DNA of 64,000 nucleotides, taken from contig NC_092861.1 in assembly GCF_032062135.1 (NCBI RefSeq), forward strand, positions 55,658,522 to 55,722,521, given 5' to 3'. The translations under genes were made by a program, and so were the position numbers. The DNA is from Pyxicephalus adspersus. Lineage: Eukaryota > Chordata > Amphibia > Anura > Pyxicephalidae. Within the stretch, counting starts at the first letter, position 1, and the number at the start of each line of letters is the position of its first letter. Below, one piece after another: positions 34,584 through 48,150 of the stretch. Below the pieces are notes generated by a model that was given only the letters and a program-made list of their open reading frames with translations, was not told the origin of the DNA and made no database searches.

Positions 34584-37500
34584 GTAAGAACATATACAAT
34601 ATTGTATTAATGTTTTGCTGTATCCTATCTTGCATTACCTCAAGCATGAAAAAAAAGTATTGATTTTTAAATCGCTGCATAAATGTACATGGAAACCAAT
34701 TGGAATTTACTCAATAAATCATAAGATAAGTTTTGTTATTGGCTGGTATAGATTACTTTACTTAGGATAATAAACAAATTGATCTGTCACCACTCCTCAT
34801 TTTTCTGTCATATATAGTCACTATCTTCTAGGAAACTAATATTCAATCTTACATATTATTGGATAAATATTTTAATACATGATTATATATTAACAGGAAA
34901 ACATATACATAATTATTACATTGCTACTCTTGGAAATTAGTTCCTGTTATCTGTTCTAATTTTTATTCTAGGCTCAATACATATTAGTCTAGGATTTCTG
35001 TTTATCTATTTTTCAATGTTTCAAAAAAGTACAAACATGAACTATTGCAAGTGGGTCTATTTTCCCTTTGGTTTAATTCCACACATCTTGTTGTTTAGCA
35101 TTTAGGCAGCAGATATCAGACATAATGTTCAGGCTGTGTGATGTGTAATTTAGCCGCAGGGGCTACATAATATAGTGCAAATAAAGGATCATATTCTAGA
35201 TAAGTAGTTGTGACAGAATGAAAATGATATTTTTACTTGATATAATAAAAATGCAAAATATATTAGCCCATATTTTTTTTATAAACTGAATACTCTTTCA
35301 GCATACAGATACTGGAATAGGTGCACTCAAGTGCACTCCACACTGGCTAATGAATATACATTTTTTAAAAACATTTAAAGATAATTATTAATCAGTCCTG
35401 TGATGTATAAATAAAAAAGTTATGCTTTTAGAAAGGGTTCAAATGGGGTTTTGCCCTATAACCACCAGTCAGACACAAAACACTCCTAAACTTTTGCAGT
35501 TTAGATATCTAATCATGCCTGACAAAGAGATAACAAAATGTGATTAAAATGATAACCTCTTTGTAGTGAAAAGACTGACTTTGTAATGCATCAGGGTTCA
35601 ACAAGTAATAGTAAAATGCAAGTAATTACAAAATATTGTTCATCAAAATACTTCTAAGCCAATAGTCATGCAAGATGTAGAATACATGCTAAATGAGGAT
35701 TTAAAAATGTCAAGCTACATTTAGCAGCAGATCTGTTAATTAGGGAAGCCTCCAACATGAAATAAACAGTTGCAATGTTGTTTTTTGCAATGGCAATGAT
35801 TAGTAATGCGATTTACATAGAATCATTTGTTAGAATTAATAATTTTTTTATATACCAGAAGAGCTTTCATATAAGTATATGAGTATATAACTGATTCTTC
35901 ACTTAAAAAGCTTCATGTACATGCTTATGCACAGGAAATCCCAATGTGGAGGAAGACACATAGAGCAATATGTATATTTTGTAAAGATCCATAGTAACTG
36001 AGCATAAACCGAATCCTGAGTGAACTGCAGTGATCCCATCTCTGTTTGCCATGAGTTAATGCTTTTTGCACATGAGCTCCAAAATGCCACGTCTAGACAA
36101 ATACATTTTCAGATATGTAGAGTAAATAAACTGAACTAACAAAATACAAAATGGTGAAAATCCTACTTATTGATATTTGTACCATACACCCATATTTTCT
36201 TGTCTTTTAAATTCTCCTTACTCTATATCAAAGGAGAAAATGTAAAACAACTAAAAATGCATTTTTTAATTTCTCAGTGCAATGTACTTGTCAATTCATA
36301 GATAATGAAATGTTTCCAGAAAAAGAAGATATGACTCACCAGGACATGCTATTGACGCTTCTCCTTAATAAACACATTCCACCAAGGAGACCTTCACACT
36401 ATGGTAAGAAGTTATGTCTGTACAATAAAGTTTAAATAAAGGGCTTATTCTGTAATACTAATGCAACATTAAATAAGCAGCAGTAGTCGTGTGTCACTCA
36501 GGATGCAGGGAAAGTAGTATGTAATGTATAGTGCAAAGGTTATTGATATGTAATGCAGAGTTCAGAGGTCAGTAGTATGTAACACATAGTTCAGGGGTCA
36601 GTAATAAAGTAGAATAGGGAATAATGAGGACTTGGTATATAAAATTTTATTGTATGTATTGTATGAAAAATAAATGGTATTTTCTGTAGTTATAGCTTGT
36701 TCTTGGTATGGGTCCAAACATTTGCTCGTCTGTTTCCGGTATGGAACCCATCAGCCAAATTATTGGTGGGTTGCGTGCACCTAACAAGTTTGGAATGTTT
36801 ACATGGAACCTTTACCCTAAGGTACTTGTTTGGCTGCTTGACAGCTTAAGAAACGCAATCTCTGCATGCCAGTGTGAATAGGACCTAGAGGCTCCATAAC
36901 TGCTGTCTGATATTCATGGGTATTCATTAGTTCATTCGGAGACCAGTTCTACCTAACATAGAGGCTCTGTTTGTATGTCCACTTTGACTAACATGCAAAA
37001 ATGTAAGTGCATGTTCTAGTAAAGAGGTAAGTATTTAAAAGTGTTGGCAATCACTTTTCATGTTGCAGCAGTAGGGAGCATCCGTGTATATGTTTTGATT
37101 TTAAGTTCACTTTTAGCCCATTATATCTGACAACTATTATGCATCATTTTACAGAGATGGAGCTGGAGAGCAAGCTAGAGCAACTGGAACAGGTAGGTTA
37201 TCATTTTATTTTCAAAAGATGATATATACAGTATGAATGCATGTGTACCACTCACCCTCCCTGTAATGCCACTGTGTATCCCTGGGTTCTTCCCTACGTG
37301 GTAAGATCAGAAACATACACAGACTTGCAGAGTTGTCTTTGTAGTTTGTAGTTATATTGTAAAACTCCAACACACCCAGAATAAGGTTTAAGGTCAGCAG
37401 AGCATTACATTGGTCAGACCAACTCCATGCAAAGTGCAATCTTCCCATGCAGTAGCTAGCGGCAAGCTGATCCAAATGCAATATTGACATCTCCAAAGCA

Positions 37501-39467
37501 GAGTGTGAATTTCCCTAAGGTACCTGTCCTGCAAATGAAAGGCCCTGGGGAATACGATTCCTAAATCCTTTAGCTTAGAGCCTCAGTCGAGTCAAGCCAC
37601 TGAAGCCATCAGGGCCAGCTCTCCTGATTTCTCACCCCATCAGCATGCCATGTCTCCAAAAGATACCCCAGCACTCAGTTCTCTAATATTTGAACACTTG
37701 TCATCCACTCAATTCAATTCATCCAATCCATTCAAAAAGGCACCAAAATAGCCCATAGGCCACAAAATTACTTCAGCAGAGAAGTGATTAGTTGTCACTA
37801 TTCTTACCCAGAACCACCTACGCAGCAACAGGCATCCAACCATCACTCTATGGAGAACCAAGTTCTAGAATAGTCTGGAAATCCTGAAATTAACTCTAAA
37901 TTCTTATAGTGACCCTATCATACTAAAGAATGTACTGTATATATAGTATTAAATGTAATTTAATACAGATTTAGGCCAACTCTAAATAGTTTAACTACAT
38001 TACTATTAAAGTGATTCTGTTCTTTCAACAAATAAGTAAATGAAAAGACTATTGAAAAAGATTGATTTTTAAAATTGACTACTACAGTGAATTTTTCACC
38101 CAATAATAGTTTTTGGACAGGCAGCAGCTTACTAGTTAAACAACCATCATGTTTTTTTTCTGTCCAGGATAATTGTTTTTTTTCTGTCCAGGATAAGAAA
38201 GTATTACAGCCAATGAGACAGTATGACAGCCAGAAAACTTGCATTTTCAGTAGGATATGAAAGAAGTAGTACTTTATTCTTCATACAGATCCATGGCAAG
38301 GATGAAAACCCATTTAAAATAAATAATTTCAACACATAAGTGCAGTGAACATTCCTCTGAAGGACTCTTGGTGCCTTTTATATATTAAAGGGTTATTTTG
38401 CATAGTTGCTTTTCCTATTGTCACATTATTGGAGACTAATGCTTCAATATCAGTTTCTCATTCCTATTAAGCATATTGAATGATTGCATATGGAATTAAT
38501 ATTTATCTTTATTTAAATTACATAAAGTAATTAGATAAATTACTAGATTTAAAGTAATAATAAATTTATTACATAAAGTAATAAATCTTGCAAAACAGAC
38601 AAGTCATCCATAAATGTAACAATATTATATTGATTTAGCTGGAAAAACTAAAAGAACTTAAAGAACAACTTCTGGAAGATAAAAGCGGAGATATGAGCTA
38701 CACCGTGGATAGGCTGTCACCATCACACCACAACAAACGAGGTAGGTCATATATTCCTTTACCAAATAGGGTTTGATTTACAAAAATTTTTACCTATTTA
38801 ATTAAAGGCAAACTGAACCCAAAATTGAAGAATGCAAATTCTCAAAACAATCATGTTGAATAGTGTAAATTATCTGCCTTATTACCTTTGTTATATCTAA
38901 TTTGGGAATCACATGGTCTCACATGATTGACCCGTCTGCCAGCTGATTTTTTTTGTCAATCCTCTTGCATATAATTAGATATTTAGGGTGAACATTTTTT
39001 AGTACTTTTTTACTTTGCCAGCTGAACATTCTGTACAATTTTTTATAAATTATTCACCTGTCAGTTCAACCTGGATTTGGCAGTTCATATCTTAGAAGAT
39101 AGAGTATTTACTATTGTGACAGCTGTGATATTTGGCCACTAGGTGACAGAATGAGTCATGGTTTTAGTATGCATTCAAACAAATATGTATATTGATGGGC
39201 CAAACAATACAGTCCTATGCATTTTACAGAGCTTCTGGCTACCAGTAATTCTAAACTAGTTTTAGACAGCTTTGCCATGCTGTTCTATACCACACCACAC
39301 AATGTGCCGCTTGTTCATGGCTTTACATTTTTAGGCTAGACACCCAATGTTGCTATATAGATTTTTATTACCATAATTCAACTATTTTTTTTTATTGTGC
39401 AATATTTTATATATTTATTCCTTTTTTCTTCTTTTTGACAGCTTGTTTTTGGAAATACTGTGTGTGA
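34481..39467 (+). CDS. UTS2B: UTS2B: precursor of urotensin II-related peptide (URP)
   Basis: Secreted prepropeptide whose C-terminus is cut out as URP, an eight-residue cyclic peptide that activates the urotensin II receptor (UTS2R). Five coding exons: 34481-34583, 36278-36403, 37155-37192, 38639-38741 and 39442-39467, giving 131 residues with GT/AG junctions and phases 1, 1, 0, 1. Residues 2-28 form a signal peptide with hydrophobic core YLCFGTLTFLF, followed by GKPYILQ. The middle has NEMFPEKED, DMLLTLLLNK and a charged helix LEKLKELKEQLLED. The dibasic site KR is at residues 122-123. The hormone is ACFWKYCV (124-131), identical to mammalian URP as I recall it, with the disulfide pair in CFWKYC, then TGA. 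Human UTS2B has about 119 residues. The second ATG (34484) has the better context (A at -3, G at +4) and aligns with the human start, so the true protein may begin one residue later. Confidence is very high. Confidence 0.97.
34584..36277 (+). other. UTS2B: UTS2B intron 1
   Basis: AT-rich intron. I see no exon, structured RNA or clear repeat in it. Confidence 0.75.
36278..36403 (+). CDS. UTS2B: UTS2B coding exon 2
   Basis: The acceptor tttctcag at 36277 gives VQCTCQFIDNEMFPEKED and onward. A second in-frame acceptor, ttcatag at 36301, would drop eight residues and give LQ-DNEMFP, closer to the mammalian LTQGNEIFP. The upstream acceptor has the stronger pyrimidine tract. The donor is TATG|gtaaga, phase 1. 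Confidence 0.9.
36404..37154 (+). other. UTS2B: UTS2B intron 2
   Basis: It contains a degenerate tandem repeat at 36495-36615. A GC-richer stretch at 36690-36890 (GGTATGGGTCCAAACATTTG, TGCCAGTGTGAATAGGACC) looks like an old DNA-transposon fragment. Confidence 0.6.
36495..36615. repeat. Degenerate tandem repeat, unit about 37-40 bp
   Basis: There are roughly three units with the pattern TATGTAATG-ATAGT-CA then GGTCAGTA, e.g. GTATGTAATGTATAGTGCA, ATATGTAATGCAGAGTTCA and GTATGTAACACATAGTTCA. Confidence 0.7.
37155..37192 (+). CDS. UTS2B: UTS2B coding exon 3 (38-nt micro-exon)
   Basis: The acceptor ttttacag and the donor CAG|gtaggt bound a tiny exon encoding EMELESKLEQLEQ, acidic and helical. 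It aligns with the mammalian NKLEELNQ segment. Confidence 0.95.
37193..38638 (+). other. UTS2B: UTS2B intron 3
   Basis: No exon was recognised. It contains a short direct duplication, TTTTTTTCTGTCCAGGATAA at 38152 and again at 38175. The 3' end is very AT-rich, with repeated TTACATAAAGTAAT. Confidence 0.65.
38639..38741 (+). CDS. UTS2B: UTS2B coding exon 4 (ends at the KR site)
   Basis: It encodes LEKLKELKEQLLEDKSGD, then MSYTVDRLSPSHHNKR, and ends in phase 1 right after the dibasic cleavage site, at donor CGAG|gtaggt. The hormone is therefore held almost alone in the next exon. Confidence 0.96.
38742..39441 (+). other. UTS2B: UTS2B intron 4
   Basis: A plain AT-rich intron with one CTCF-like motif at 39136-39149 (CCACTAGGTGACAG). 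Confidence 0.6.
39442..39467 (+). CDS. UTS2B: UTS2B coding exon 5: the URP hormone
   Basis: After acceptor ...tttgacag, the two bases CT complete the alanine codon. CFWKYCV and TGA follow. The exon holds just the mature peptide and the start of the 3'UTR. Confidence 0.98.
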
Positions 39468-39870
39468 AGTCTCCACATCAAAAGAGGACATAATCATTTC
39501 AATTTTTATTGAAGCGTTGGAATATAAACTAAATTAACTTCAGCGACAATGAGAACTGTGAAGTTATTTTTTATGAAATGTTTGTATTTTATTTGTGTGT
39601 TTTGGCATTCATCTCAGTGGAAAGCTGTACATAATCTATAGCGTTTTCAATTCCCTGGAGATTCATAAGCCTGCAATGCATTAAATATAATGCAGTTTTT
39701 TGTCATTAGATGTTACAAAATGAATGTATTACTGTATTTTTAGACATTGACTGTAATCATGTAATGTCTTTATTACAGTGTCTTATTTCCTTAAGCATTA
39801 GCTGCTGATAGAAAAAAACAACTATTTTTTGCATTCATTAATAAAAACTTTATTGGTTGTATTGATATTT
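39468..39870 (+). terminator. UTS2B: UTS2B 3'UTR with poly(A) signal
   Basis: An AATAAA at 39840-39845, about 375 bases after the stop and followed by T-rich sequence, is the first canonical signal downstream. The cleavage site would fall near 39855-39870. Confidence 0.6.
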
Positions 39871-42800
39871 TAAAATATTTTGCATTTCCTAATTTGGGAT
39901 GAAAAAAACAAACCTTCACCACCCTGTGGTACAGTAAGCTATCAGTTCAATGTATCAACTTCCATTCTTAGAATTATTATGTTCCTTTCCTTAATATATA
40001 TACAGAATAGCAGACAGGAGAAACATCCTGCCCTTTTTTTTACACATAGGAAGTGTAAAGTGGTAGTTCGGCTTTAGTTGAAATTACAGCTATGGTGTTC
40101 ATTAATATTTTGGAATGTTTTGCATTTGGGCAATGTGCTCTCTGCTGTTTAATAATCCTTGAGTTGTCCTTCCGATGAAAATTATATAATGGGCACAGCA
40201 GACCACACAAGAGATCTTGTTGCTAGACCATTCATTTCAACAAAAAATATTTCTACAAGAATATATATGCAAGTAACTTATATTATGCATTGGTATTTAG
40301 CTGTAAACGTCTCTCTGTAGACACCAAAAACACTGACAATGATATTGGCATTGACAATTAGAATGTGACCTTAGCAGACTCAGATTTGTAACTGAAATGA
40401 CACATTATAGCATGATAGCATCCTTTTCTCATCTCCCAGGAACTACATAAAGGTAGGTAGGCAAAGGGAGGGACTGAGATGACATCGTCAGTGTATTTAG
40501 ACTCTGTCAGAAACGGGGAGAGCTATATGACATGAAAGAATAAAAATCTTTGTACAAGGGAATTGACTCCCCTGGAGTACTCAAATGTTCTAGCAAATTC
40601 GAAGGCAAATTGCAAATAAAGCAAAAGGCCACTGCAAGTAAATATTCCAAATACCTAAATTTCTTATGAATTTACATGCATATTTTATGGTGGAAATGGG
40701 GTTGCTTTAAGTTTATTGTAAAGGTGAAAGAAGCCGTCAGATTTTTTGCTAGGTATTTGTATGATGTAACGATGGGGATTTTATGATAGTTCGTCTATAG
40801 GCAATGGATTTTCAGGACTGCACACCAATAGATCAATAATACACAATGACATCATTTCTTATGAACGTTTATTTGTACAAAACTTATTGGAAACTTTATT
40901 AAGACTGACAAAAGGCAAGGGTTGATCTCAATAAATCTTTCATTATACACTATAACTGTGAAAAGTAATGAAAACAATAATATTATAATACCTTCCATTA
41001 AAGTGGCAGGTGATATTTACTTTATTGTGTTAAAAAAATGTTACAGTGACATTGCCAATAATTAAAATGAATCCAATGAACATATTTAATAACAAGAACC
41101 ATCTAACTTTTATTACCTTTAAAATGTATACCTGGGAAAGCCTAGAAACCAGGGCATATGTCACGTAAATAGCAACTTGTCCTCTTCTTCCACATCCCAC
41201 ATTGTAATATACATTGTTCGGTGACCTAATTAAAGATGTGATGTAGCCAAACTTTGTACTTGTTATAGGCTGGATAACAAGGCTATACAAAGTAAAACGC
41301 ACTGGCCAGTTCACCTGTGTGGACTACAGAGAATACCACCCTGTAGCCCAGCGGAGGAGCACTGGAAAGGTTACCATTGCTTAGGAGTTCAGTGTGGCCG
41401 AGGCAATATGTCGCTATTTCAACCAGGAAGAGAGGAGATTGGACAGATTAACACGAATTGTTCTCTACCTGCAGTGTTTTTAAAAAGACGAAACTGGTGA
41501 AAGGTGCATGTATCACAAAGACATTCATGCATTAATGTAATGTAAATGTTGAATATCTCCTAAACTGATGAAAGTGTTCATTTTGCATCACAGACTTCCC
41601 ACATTCCCACTGACACTGTAAAATTACATTGCCCTGCAATGTGTTTGTGTCAATGCCTCTGACCAGCTTTATTAGCCAAAATAGGAGACAGTCTTCTGTC
41701 GATGTAAATACTAATCTACAAAATTGTTACATAGTGGTTACACACTAATCATATATCTGTTATCTAGCATTCTGTAAGAATGAGTGTCTAAAATTTGAAT
41801 AACTACAACTATTTTTTATTTCATTCCTAATGGGGAACAAGTATTTAGATATGTTGTACAAAGGTTCTGTTTATTATACAGAAAGAGATAAAACTGTTCT
41901 GACCAATGGTAAAGAAGAGAAAGCTGCAAAGGTAACAAAGGAGGAGGCTCATAAATTGTAAAAAAATGTTTAAGATTGTCTATATTGATTATTCTAAGGA
42001 TCAACAACTAATATGGAGCAAAAAGCCATGAATCACAAACTTTTCACTAAATAAAACAAAATGGCCAAATAAAATTACCTGCTATATTTAGATTATAAAT
42101 AGATAACCATTTTATGTAAAATCTCACTACAACAAAAACTAGTTATAGCAGGGTTGTGATTTTGGGCTGGTATATACATTATTTTACCAAACACAGATGA
42201 CCTCAAAAACGTATTCTCCAAAAATAACAAGATTTTCATCTTTTAATCATATTGGATAATTGAGTTATGTCAATACAAGAGGTAATCACCCCCAAGAGAC
42301 TTAAAGGCATAAGTGCAATTGTATTTGATGATATTTTACCCTTTTCTGTGGGCATGTATGTGCAATTTTTAGCCTGTCATAGCAAATTAGAAGTTTTGAA
42401 ATTCAGGATAAGGGCATTAGTGATTGAGTTTGTTTACAAGGCCAGAGAGGTAATTTATAAAGTTGGTATTTTTCTGTGTAATTTACATATACTGTTTATT
42501 GTTCCATAATGCTCACAATAATCAAACTAATTCAAGTAGCCAACAGATTCAGTTCTCAAACTTTAGTTGGCCAATTGGCAAATGTAGTATATGGGAATGG
42601 GTACAAAGCATATTTTAATATTTATGAAAATCTGAATTTTAGAAATGATCCTAATATTAGCCCCTATTACAGAAGAATTATGCATCAAATATGAAGTAAA
42701 GATTGTGTTTCATATATATATATATATTACCAAATTAATTGGTGTAACATGGATTACAGTGCCATATTTACAAGCACCACATATGAACAAAGCAGGAAAT

Positions 42801-43479
42801 TATTTCCAATAAGTTGATCATTGTAGGAGGGATTGAAAAACAGTCTTTTTGTAAAGTAATAATGCAGGAAAACATTAACTGAGCTGGACAGTGCACACAC
42901 AATTTAGCAAACTAAGTACACAAATAAAACCAGTGACTTTTCACATAGGTCAAATATGCAAGAATGAAAGCATTACAAAAATGAAAGTATAAAATATCAG
43001 TGTGGTCCAGCCACTCTACATGCAAAGTAGCCATCCTGGTATCTACTTTATACTGTTATAAAGAAAAAAAAATGTCATGCATAAACCATTTTCTGCAAAC
43101 AGCTGCTACAAACACATATATATATGAACTGACCCAATTTATGTCCACATTTAACATTCTTCTTGTCATATTCTAAGTGGAAACCAAAAGGGTGCAATGA
43201 TGTACCCCAAACAAAGTAATCAAATTCTTTCTTTAATTCCAACATGATAGTGCCAATATTTAATTATGGATTTAGCTGTGTTAATGCACTGAATTAGATT
43301 TATGTGGATAAAGTTTTATACATGTTTGCTTTTTTACATCAAGACAGGATCAATTGGAATTCCATTTATATGGGGAGGATCAAAGTATTTTTTGAGGCCC
43401 TAACCCTTAAGTGAAACTAATGTGAGAGGAAAATGTGAACAGAAATTGTGATTTATTGCATAAACTACAGATGATGTAT

Positions 43480-43770
43480 TTTCTGCAATGAAATAAACAT
43501 ACATGCATCTTCCTAATATTTTTTTTTATTAAACATACACTGTGCTGCAAATGAGCAGATCATTCTAGCCTGATCAATGAAAATCTTAGAAGATCTGGAA
43601 CCTGTAAATGGAGATAGTGTCACACAGAAATCAGGCAGGTAGGTTTATTTTATTGCAGAGAGAAAAGAGGATGTGATTATTTGCAGAAAGGACAGTGCCT
43701 GGCCCATTTGTAATAAAGGTCCTGGCTGATCACTATTTTTTCATGATTTAGTTAAGTTCCACTTCAATAT
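43480..43770. repeat. Divergent relative of the 0.6-kb repeat
   Basis: AAATCAGGCAGGTAGGTTTA, TTATTGCAGAGA, AAGGACAGTGCCTGGCCC and GGTCCTGGCTGATCAC parallel the last 100 bases of the copies at 8073 and 10535. Confidence 0.5.
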
Positions 43771-46700
43771 TCAAAATGTAAGCAATACGACAAATACAAA
43801 GAATAATGATGATTAGGGATGAGGTTTTCCTCCACCATTGGTTTGAGACTCAATGGATCCTGGAGAATGTTTGCACAAATTCAGCCAAGATATTTTTTCT
43901 AGAGGCAAAATACGCCATCCTCTTCACTTACAAAAAGGGGTGGAGGAGCAGAGAGCATCCATAATGTCAGTGTTTCAGAAGCTGATGTAGGGAAAAGATA
44001 GGGAAAGCTGGCAAACTTCATAAGAAAAGATTAGGGTTTGTTAGGAGACTAAACTGGAATGCTGATGTCTAGACGTTCGGGCAATCAATAATTTTGCTGC
44101 TTTTTTTGCTTTGTGTAATGTCCTTTTTATCACTAGGGGATTGAGGGTTGTTTTATTTTTTGGTTGTTTTGAGGTCAGTGGTTAAATTTATCTAGTTTCC
44201 TATATGCCTATAGCATATTTGTTCCCTTTACAGCAAGATTTCACTTAACATGTGGACTTTCGGGGGAATTATTGTGTGGCTTTCAGGGCTAAAATGTGTC
44301 CTTTTAAATAAAAAGTGGGCTTTTGTTTTAAGGGGTGGTATTTTAGGGTTTTCCTTTTTTATTTTATATACTATTTGTATTTTATTATGATGTTTTTTTT
44401 TTAGTTTTTGGCATTTCAAGTGCAACATTCAAATGTTGGTGTCCATCTGTTCTTTTATTCATAGCTTTCCACTACATCATTAAAAAAACATTTACTGTAC
44501 CCTCCTATCCTGATAGATAAAATACCATTTAGGCATGAAATGGTAGACTATAATCCTTGGTTAATACTGTCCTGGGCAATTTTACATTACATATATCCTC
44601 TGCCATGTCTTACATCTTTAGTCTGTGATCTTTGTCTCCAGTAAATTGAGTCCTAGCCTTGCTGTTTCAAGTTGTTCTCTGCTGGCCAGTTTTATATTGC
44701 TGTTATCTATTTATTCATTATTAGGGCAGCTGTAAGGAAGTTTTGCATCAGCAGGAACAGAGGCAGCCAAACCACTGGCCAATTTCAGAATGAAAAAAAC
44801 AAATATGACACATGCAATGAAAACACCAGAAGGCTTTCATTTAAGCTTTACAGACTTGCACAGTAAAAAAAAGCCTAGCAATGTTTAATGCTGCATAACA
44901 CTAGCTTACATGTTACTCTACACATAAATTGTTGAAGCCAATTTGTTAACATCACTGAATTAAAGACAACTGGTATAATCTTCTGTCTGTGTCTGCCAAA
45001 CTTTATCAATGATCAAAACAGACAAACGTACTATATACTGTTGCTACTCAATATACATTATGAACTCATAAATGAAAATGTATCCAACAACAACTAGCTA
45101 TCTAGTAAATTGGCACATTAGCAGAGCAGAGTTCTAATGTAAAACATTTCACCCACTATTGCCACCTAGTGGTCACCATATCACTTCTGGCTAAATCAAA
45201 TGGGATATACAGTATCAAAGAAGTCAATCTGTATTGCAGCAACCCATTGGAAGTAATATTATAAATCTGTGTAGATGAAATAAGATTTTATTTAAAAATG
45301 TCCTTAGTCTAAAAGAACATTATTCATAAAAAACAATGTTGTATTCCTATAAAGTATGATCTGTATATGTATGGTAGCGTTATGATTAAACATTGTAGAC
45401 TTTCATTTCATTTTTAAAATCCTCCTGGTGGTTTTATCACATTTGAAATCTAATTTTCCTTCATGTGTAATGTGACGTCGTCCGGACAGTAATGTAGCCC
45501 AAATAATGGCGATGGTTTAGTAACAGGATCTGCTCCCCATAGACTACAATTTGATTCACCCTAAAAGTTCAGGTTTGCCAAATTGTAAACAGTATTAGCT
45601 GAACCCATGCATTCAACCCAGTAATATTCACCCACCCAAGTTGTTTAGCCATGAAATGTTATGAATACATAGAGCTGCATAAAAGAGGGTGAACAGGATA
45701 AAGCGACTATCGTGAAGATTTCTGTGGATCCAGTTATATGTAGTCATCTCTTTCTCTACATAGACTTCAGCAAAAGAAACCAATGTTATGTTGGCTCATT
45801 TTAGTTAAGAGGTAGGTTATGACCTGTACAGATCACTACACTAAGGTTGAATTCTACTGCCAAGATGCACTTTGCTTATTATCACTTCTGTATGCACTGA
45901 TTAAAGTTGGTATTATGATCTCTTTGTAAATAATGAACATTTTCTAAAAATTTCTATTGCTACAATGTGGTTAAAGCTGAAGTTGACTCTGTCTATATTT
46001 TGCCTTTCTTGGTTTCCTATTCACTTCTCTCCATCACTGGGCTAATTGAAAAAAAATTAAAAGAGTAAGCAGTTTAAGTAAAGGAAAAAAGCCTGTAGAA
46101 TTGTGCAAGACTGAAAGAAAGACGGAGTTCAGCTTTAAGGATAAAGGCATTGACTTCCCATTTGCTATTATGTATATTTTATAAGACTAAGATAACCTTG
46201 ACATATTCCCCCTAAACATTTTTAAAACTCTCTATGCAAATGTTTATTAAATGGAAAAAATGAAACTGTTGCAATTTTACCTTTTATACCTATGTATCAA
46301 TTATATCATGTACTTTTGGCTTTAATAAATATGATGCTGCACTACAATATAGGAGGTGGCTAAAGTGGTGTTCTGTTTTGTTTAGTAAGGACGAGCAGAC
46401 ACTATACTGTAAGCAATAAAAAAAGTGCATTCTTTTATATGCAGGACTCATTTTCAGTTACAATGAAATATTACTATTTCATGTAAAATAAATTTAAACA
46501 GAAATAATAGTCAGGTCATTTGAATGTGCAGTATTACACATACACCCCATGGCCCAAGCAAGACACACCCTGGCTGTAAAACATCTGACCTGATGGATTG
46601 AATCTATTATTGTTTTGACAGTGGATGGGAAATAGATTTCTAGATGGTCAATTCATTAATCACTCTTGTAGAAATCAGGAATTGAAGTCCTGTAAGATAT

Positions 46701-47747
46701 CAGAAGTGTTTTGTGGCATCTGTGATGTTTCATATATCATCCGGGGTGTACAAACCTGTGTTAAAGATAAAAAAGTAATAAAATATCAAATTGTTTTATC
46801 ACTGTAATTTTCAGACTACCTATTCAAAACATATTACTGATCCTAGCATTGCTTTCAAGAGTTGACAAGTGTATGGATCTAGTTCTAATATATTACGATA
46901 ATTTGAGTTTGGTAAATGCAAAGATATAGACAACAATATACATTACATGCAATTCTCTGTCTCACTGTAAATGATGAGATTAGCCCTGTCCTAATTATGT
47001 GTATTACCATTCAAAACTGAGGTGCTGAAGGTATAGGGAGAACAAGCCGTACTTTTACAGGAAACATTGATATTGCATTACATTACAGCTAATGTTATCT
47101 TCTGATGCATTAGTTTCTTAATCAGCCAATAGTTTTAACATTGATTTTCTATACTATGTTCAGTCAAAATGCACAAGTTGTTACAGGTTTACTTTAAAAT
47201 CCCACAAATTAATGTCACACATGATATGAGACCCATGATAAAACCCTAAAATAAAAATAATTTACTTTGTCAACAAATCATTAACCCATGGGCAAAAACT
47301 AGTCCAGATTTGTAGATAGAAGTACAACACTGCTTATAAATGATAACATACTTTTTACGTATTTTGCAACTAATGGCAATATGCAAATATGCCATCCCAT
47401 CATTCCTTCAGGCTCCATTATTTGAGGTATTTTGTTTTAGGTTTATATAAACAGAATAATGATAGCTGTCTTCTGGCTTTAAATGACTAATTTATAAATC
47501 TGGAATATTGGGCCACTTGATATAAAATTTAAGCATTGTTACTCAGGTGCTGGGAAGTAATGAAAAGCGCATTTCACTCATGCCTCCTGGCCTTACTAGT
47601 TTACGTTGCTTCCCCTTTTACTAACTAAGCTGACATTTGTGTTGTAAATGCAACTTCAAGAGTGGCTGAGGTGGCAGAATACTAGAAGAATAATTTCCTA
47701 TATTAGCATTAGAATATGTGCATGCTAGTCAATGGGTGTAGACAGTG

Positions 47748-48150
47748 ATGGACACAGACAACAGCGGGCCCTGTGCAAAACTGACTAGTGTGTGCCCAAC
47801 AATCTCCCATCCCAATCTGTATCCCTCCCTCTCTCTTCTACTTTTGTGCATTCTTCTCTACCTCCCTCCATCTTTCTAACCCCCCTCCCTTCTTTTCCTC
47901 GTTTCTACTTGTAGGTCTGCGTGTGCAGGGCTCCGAAGGTGTGAAGTTCCCAACCAGCGGGGCCCATGCAGCAACTCGCATGTTCCTCGCATTGAGCCTA
48001 CCCTCAACTGAGAGCACGTGCCCTGAGAGTACAGCCAGAGCCGTGAGCTATACAGCTAGAACCATGCAAGCTTCTGCAGGGGCCCCTGCTGGTTGAGGCA
48101 TGTCCAGGGCCTCTCATGCAGCTGCACTGCAATACGTCCGCTCCTGGGTG
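47748..48150. repeat. Dispersed repeat with polypyrimidine core
   Basis: It opens GATGGACACAGACAACAGCG, has a C/T-rich run at 47800-47910, and closes with GGGGCCCCTGCTGG. It is unlike its AT-rich surroundings. The 102-codon frame across it looks accidental. Confidence 0.5.
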
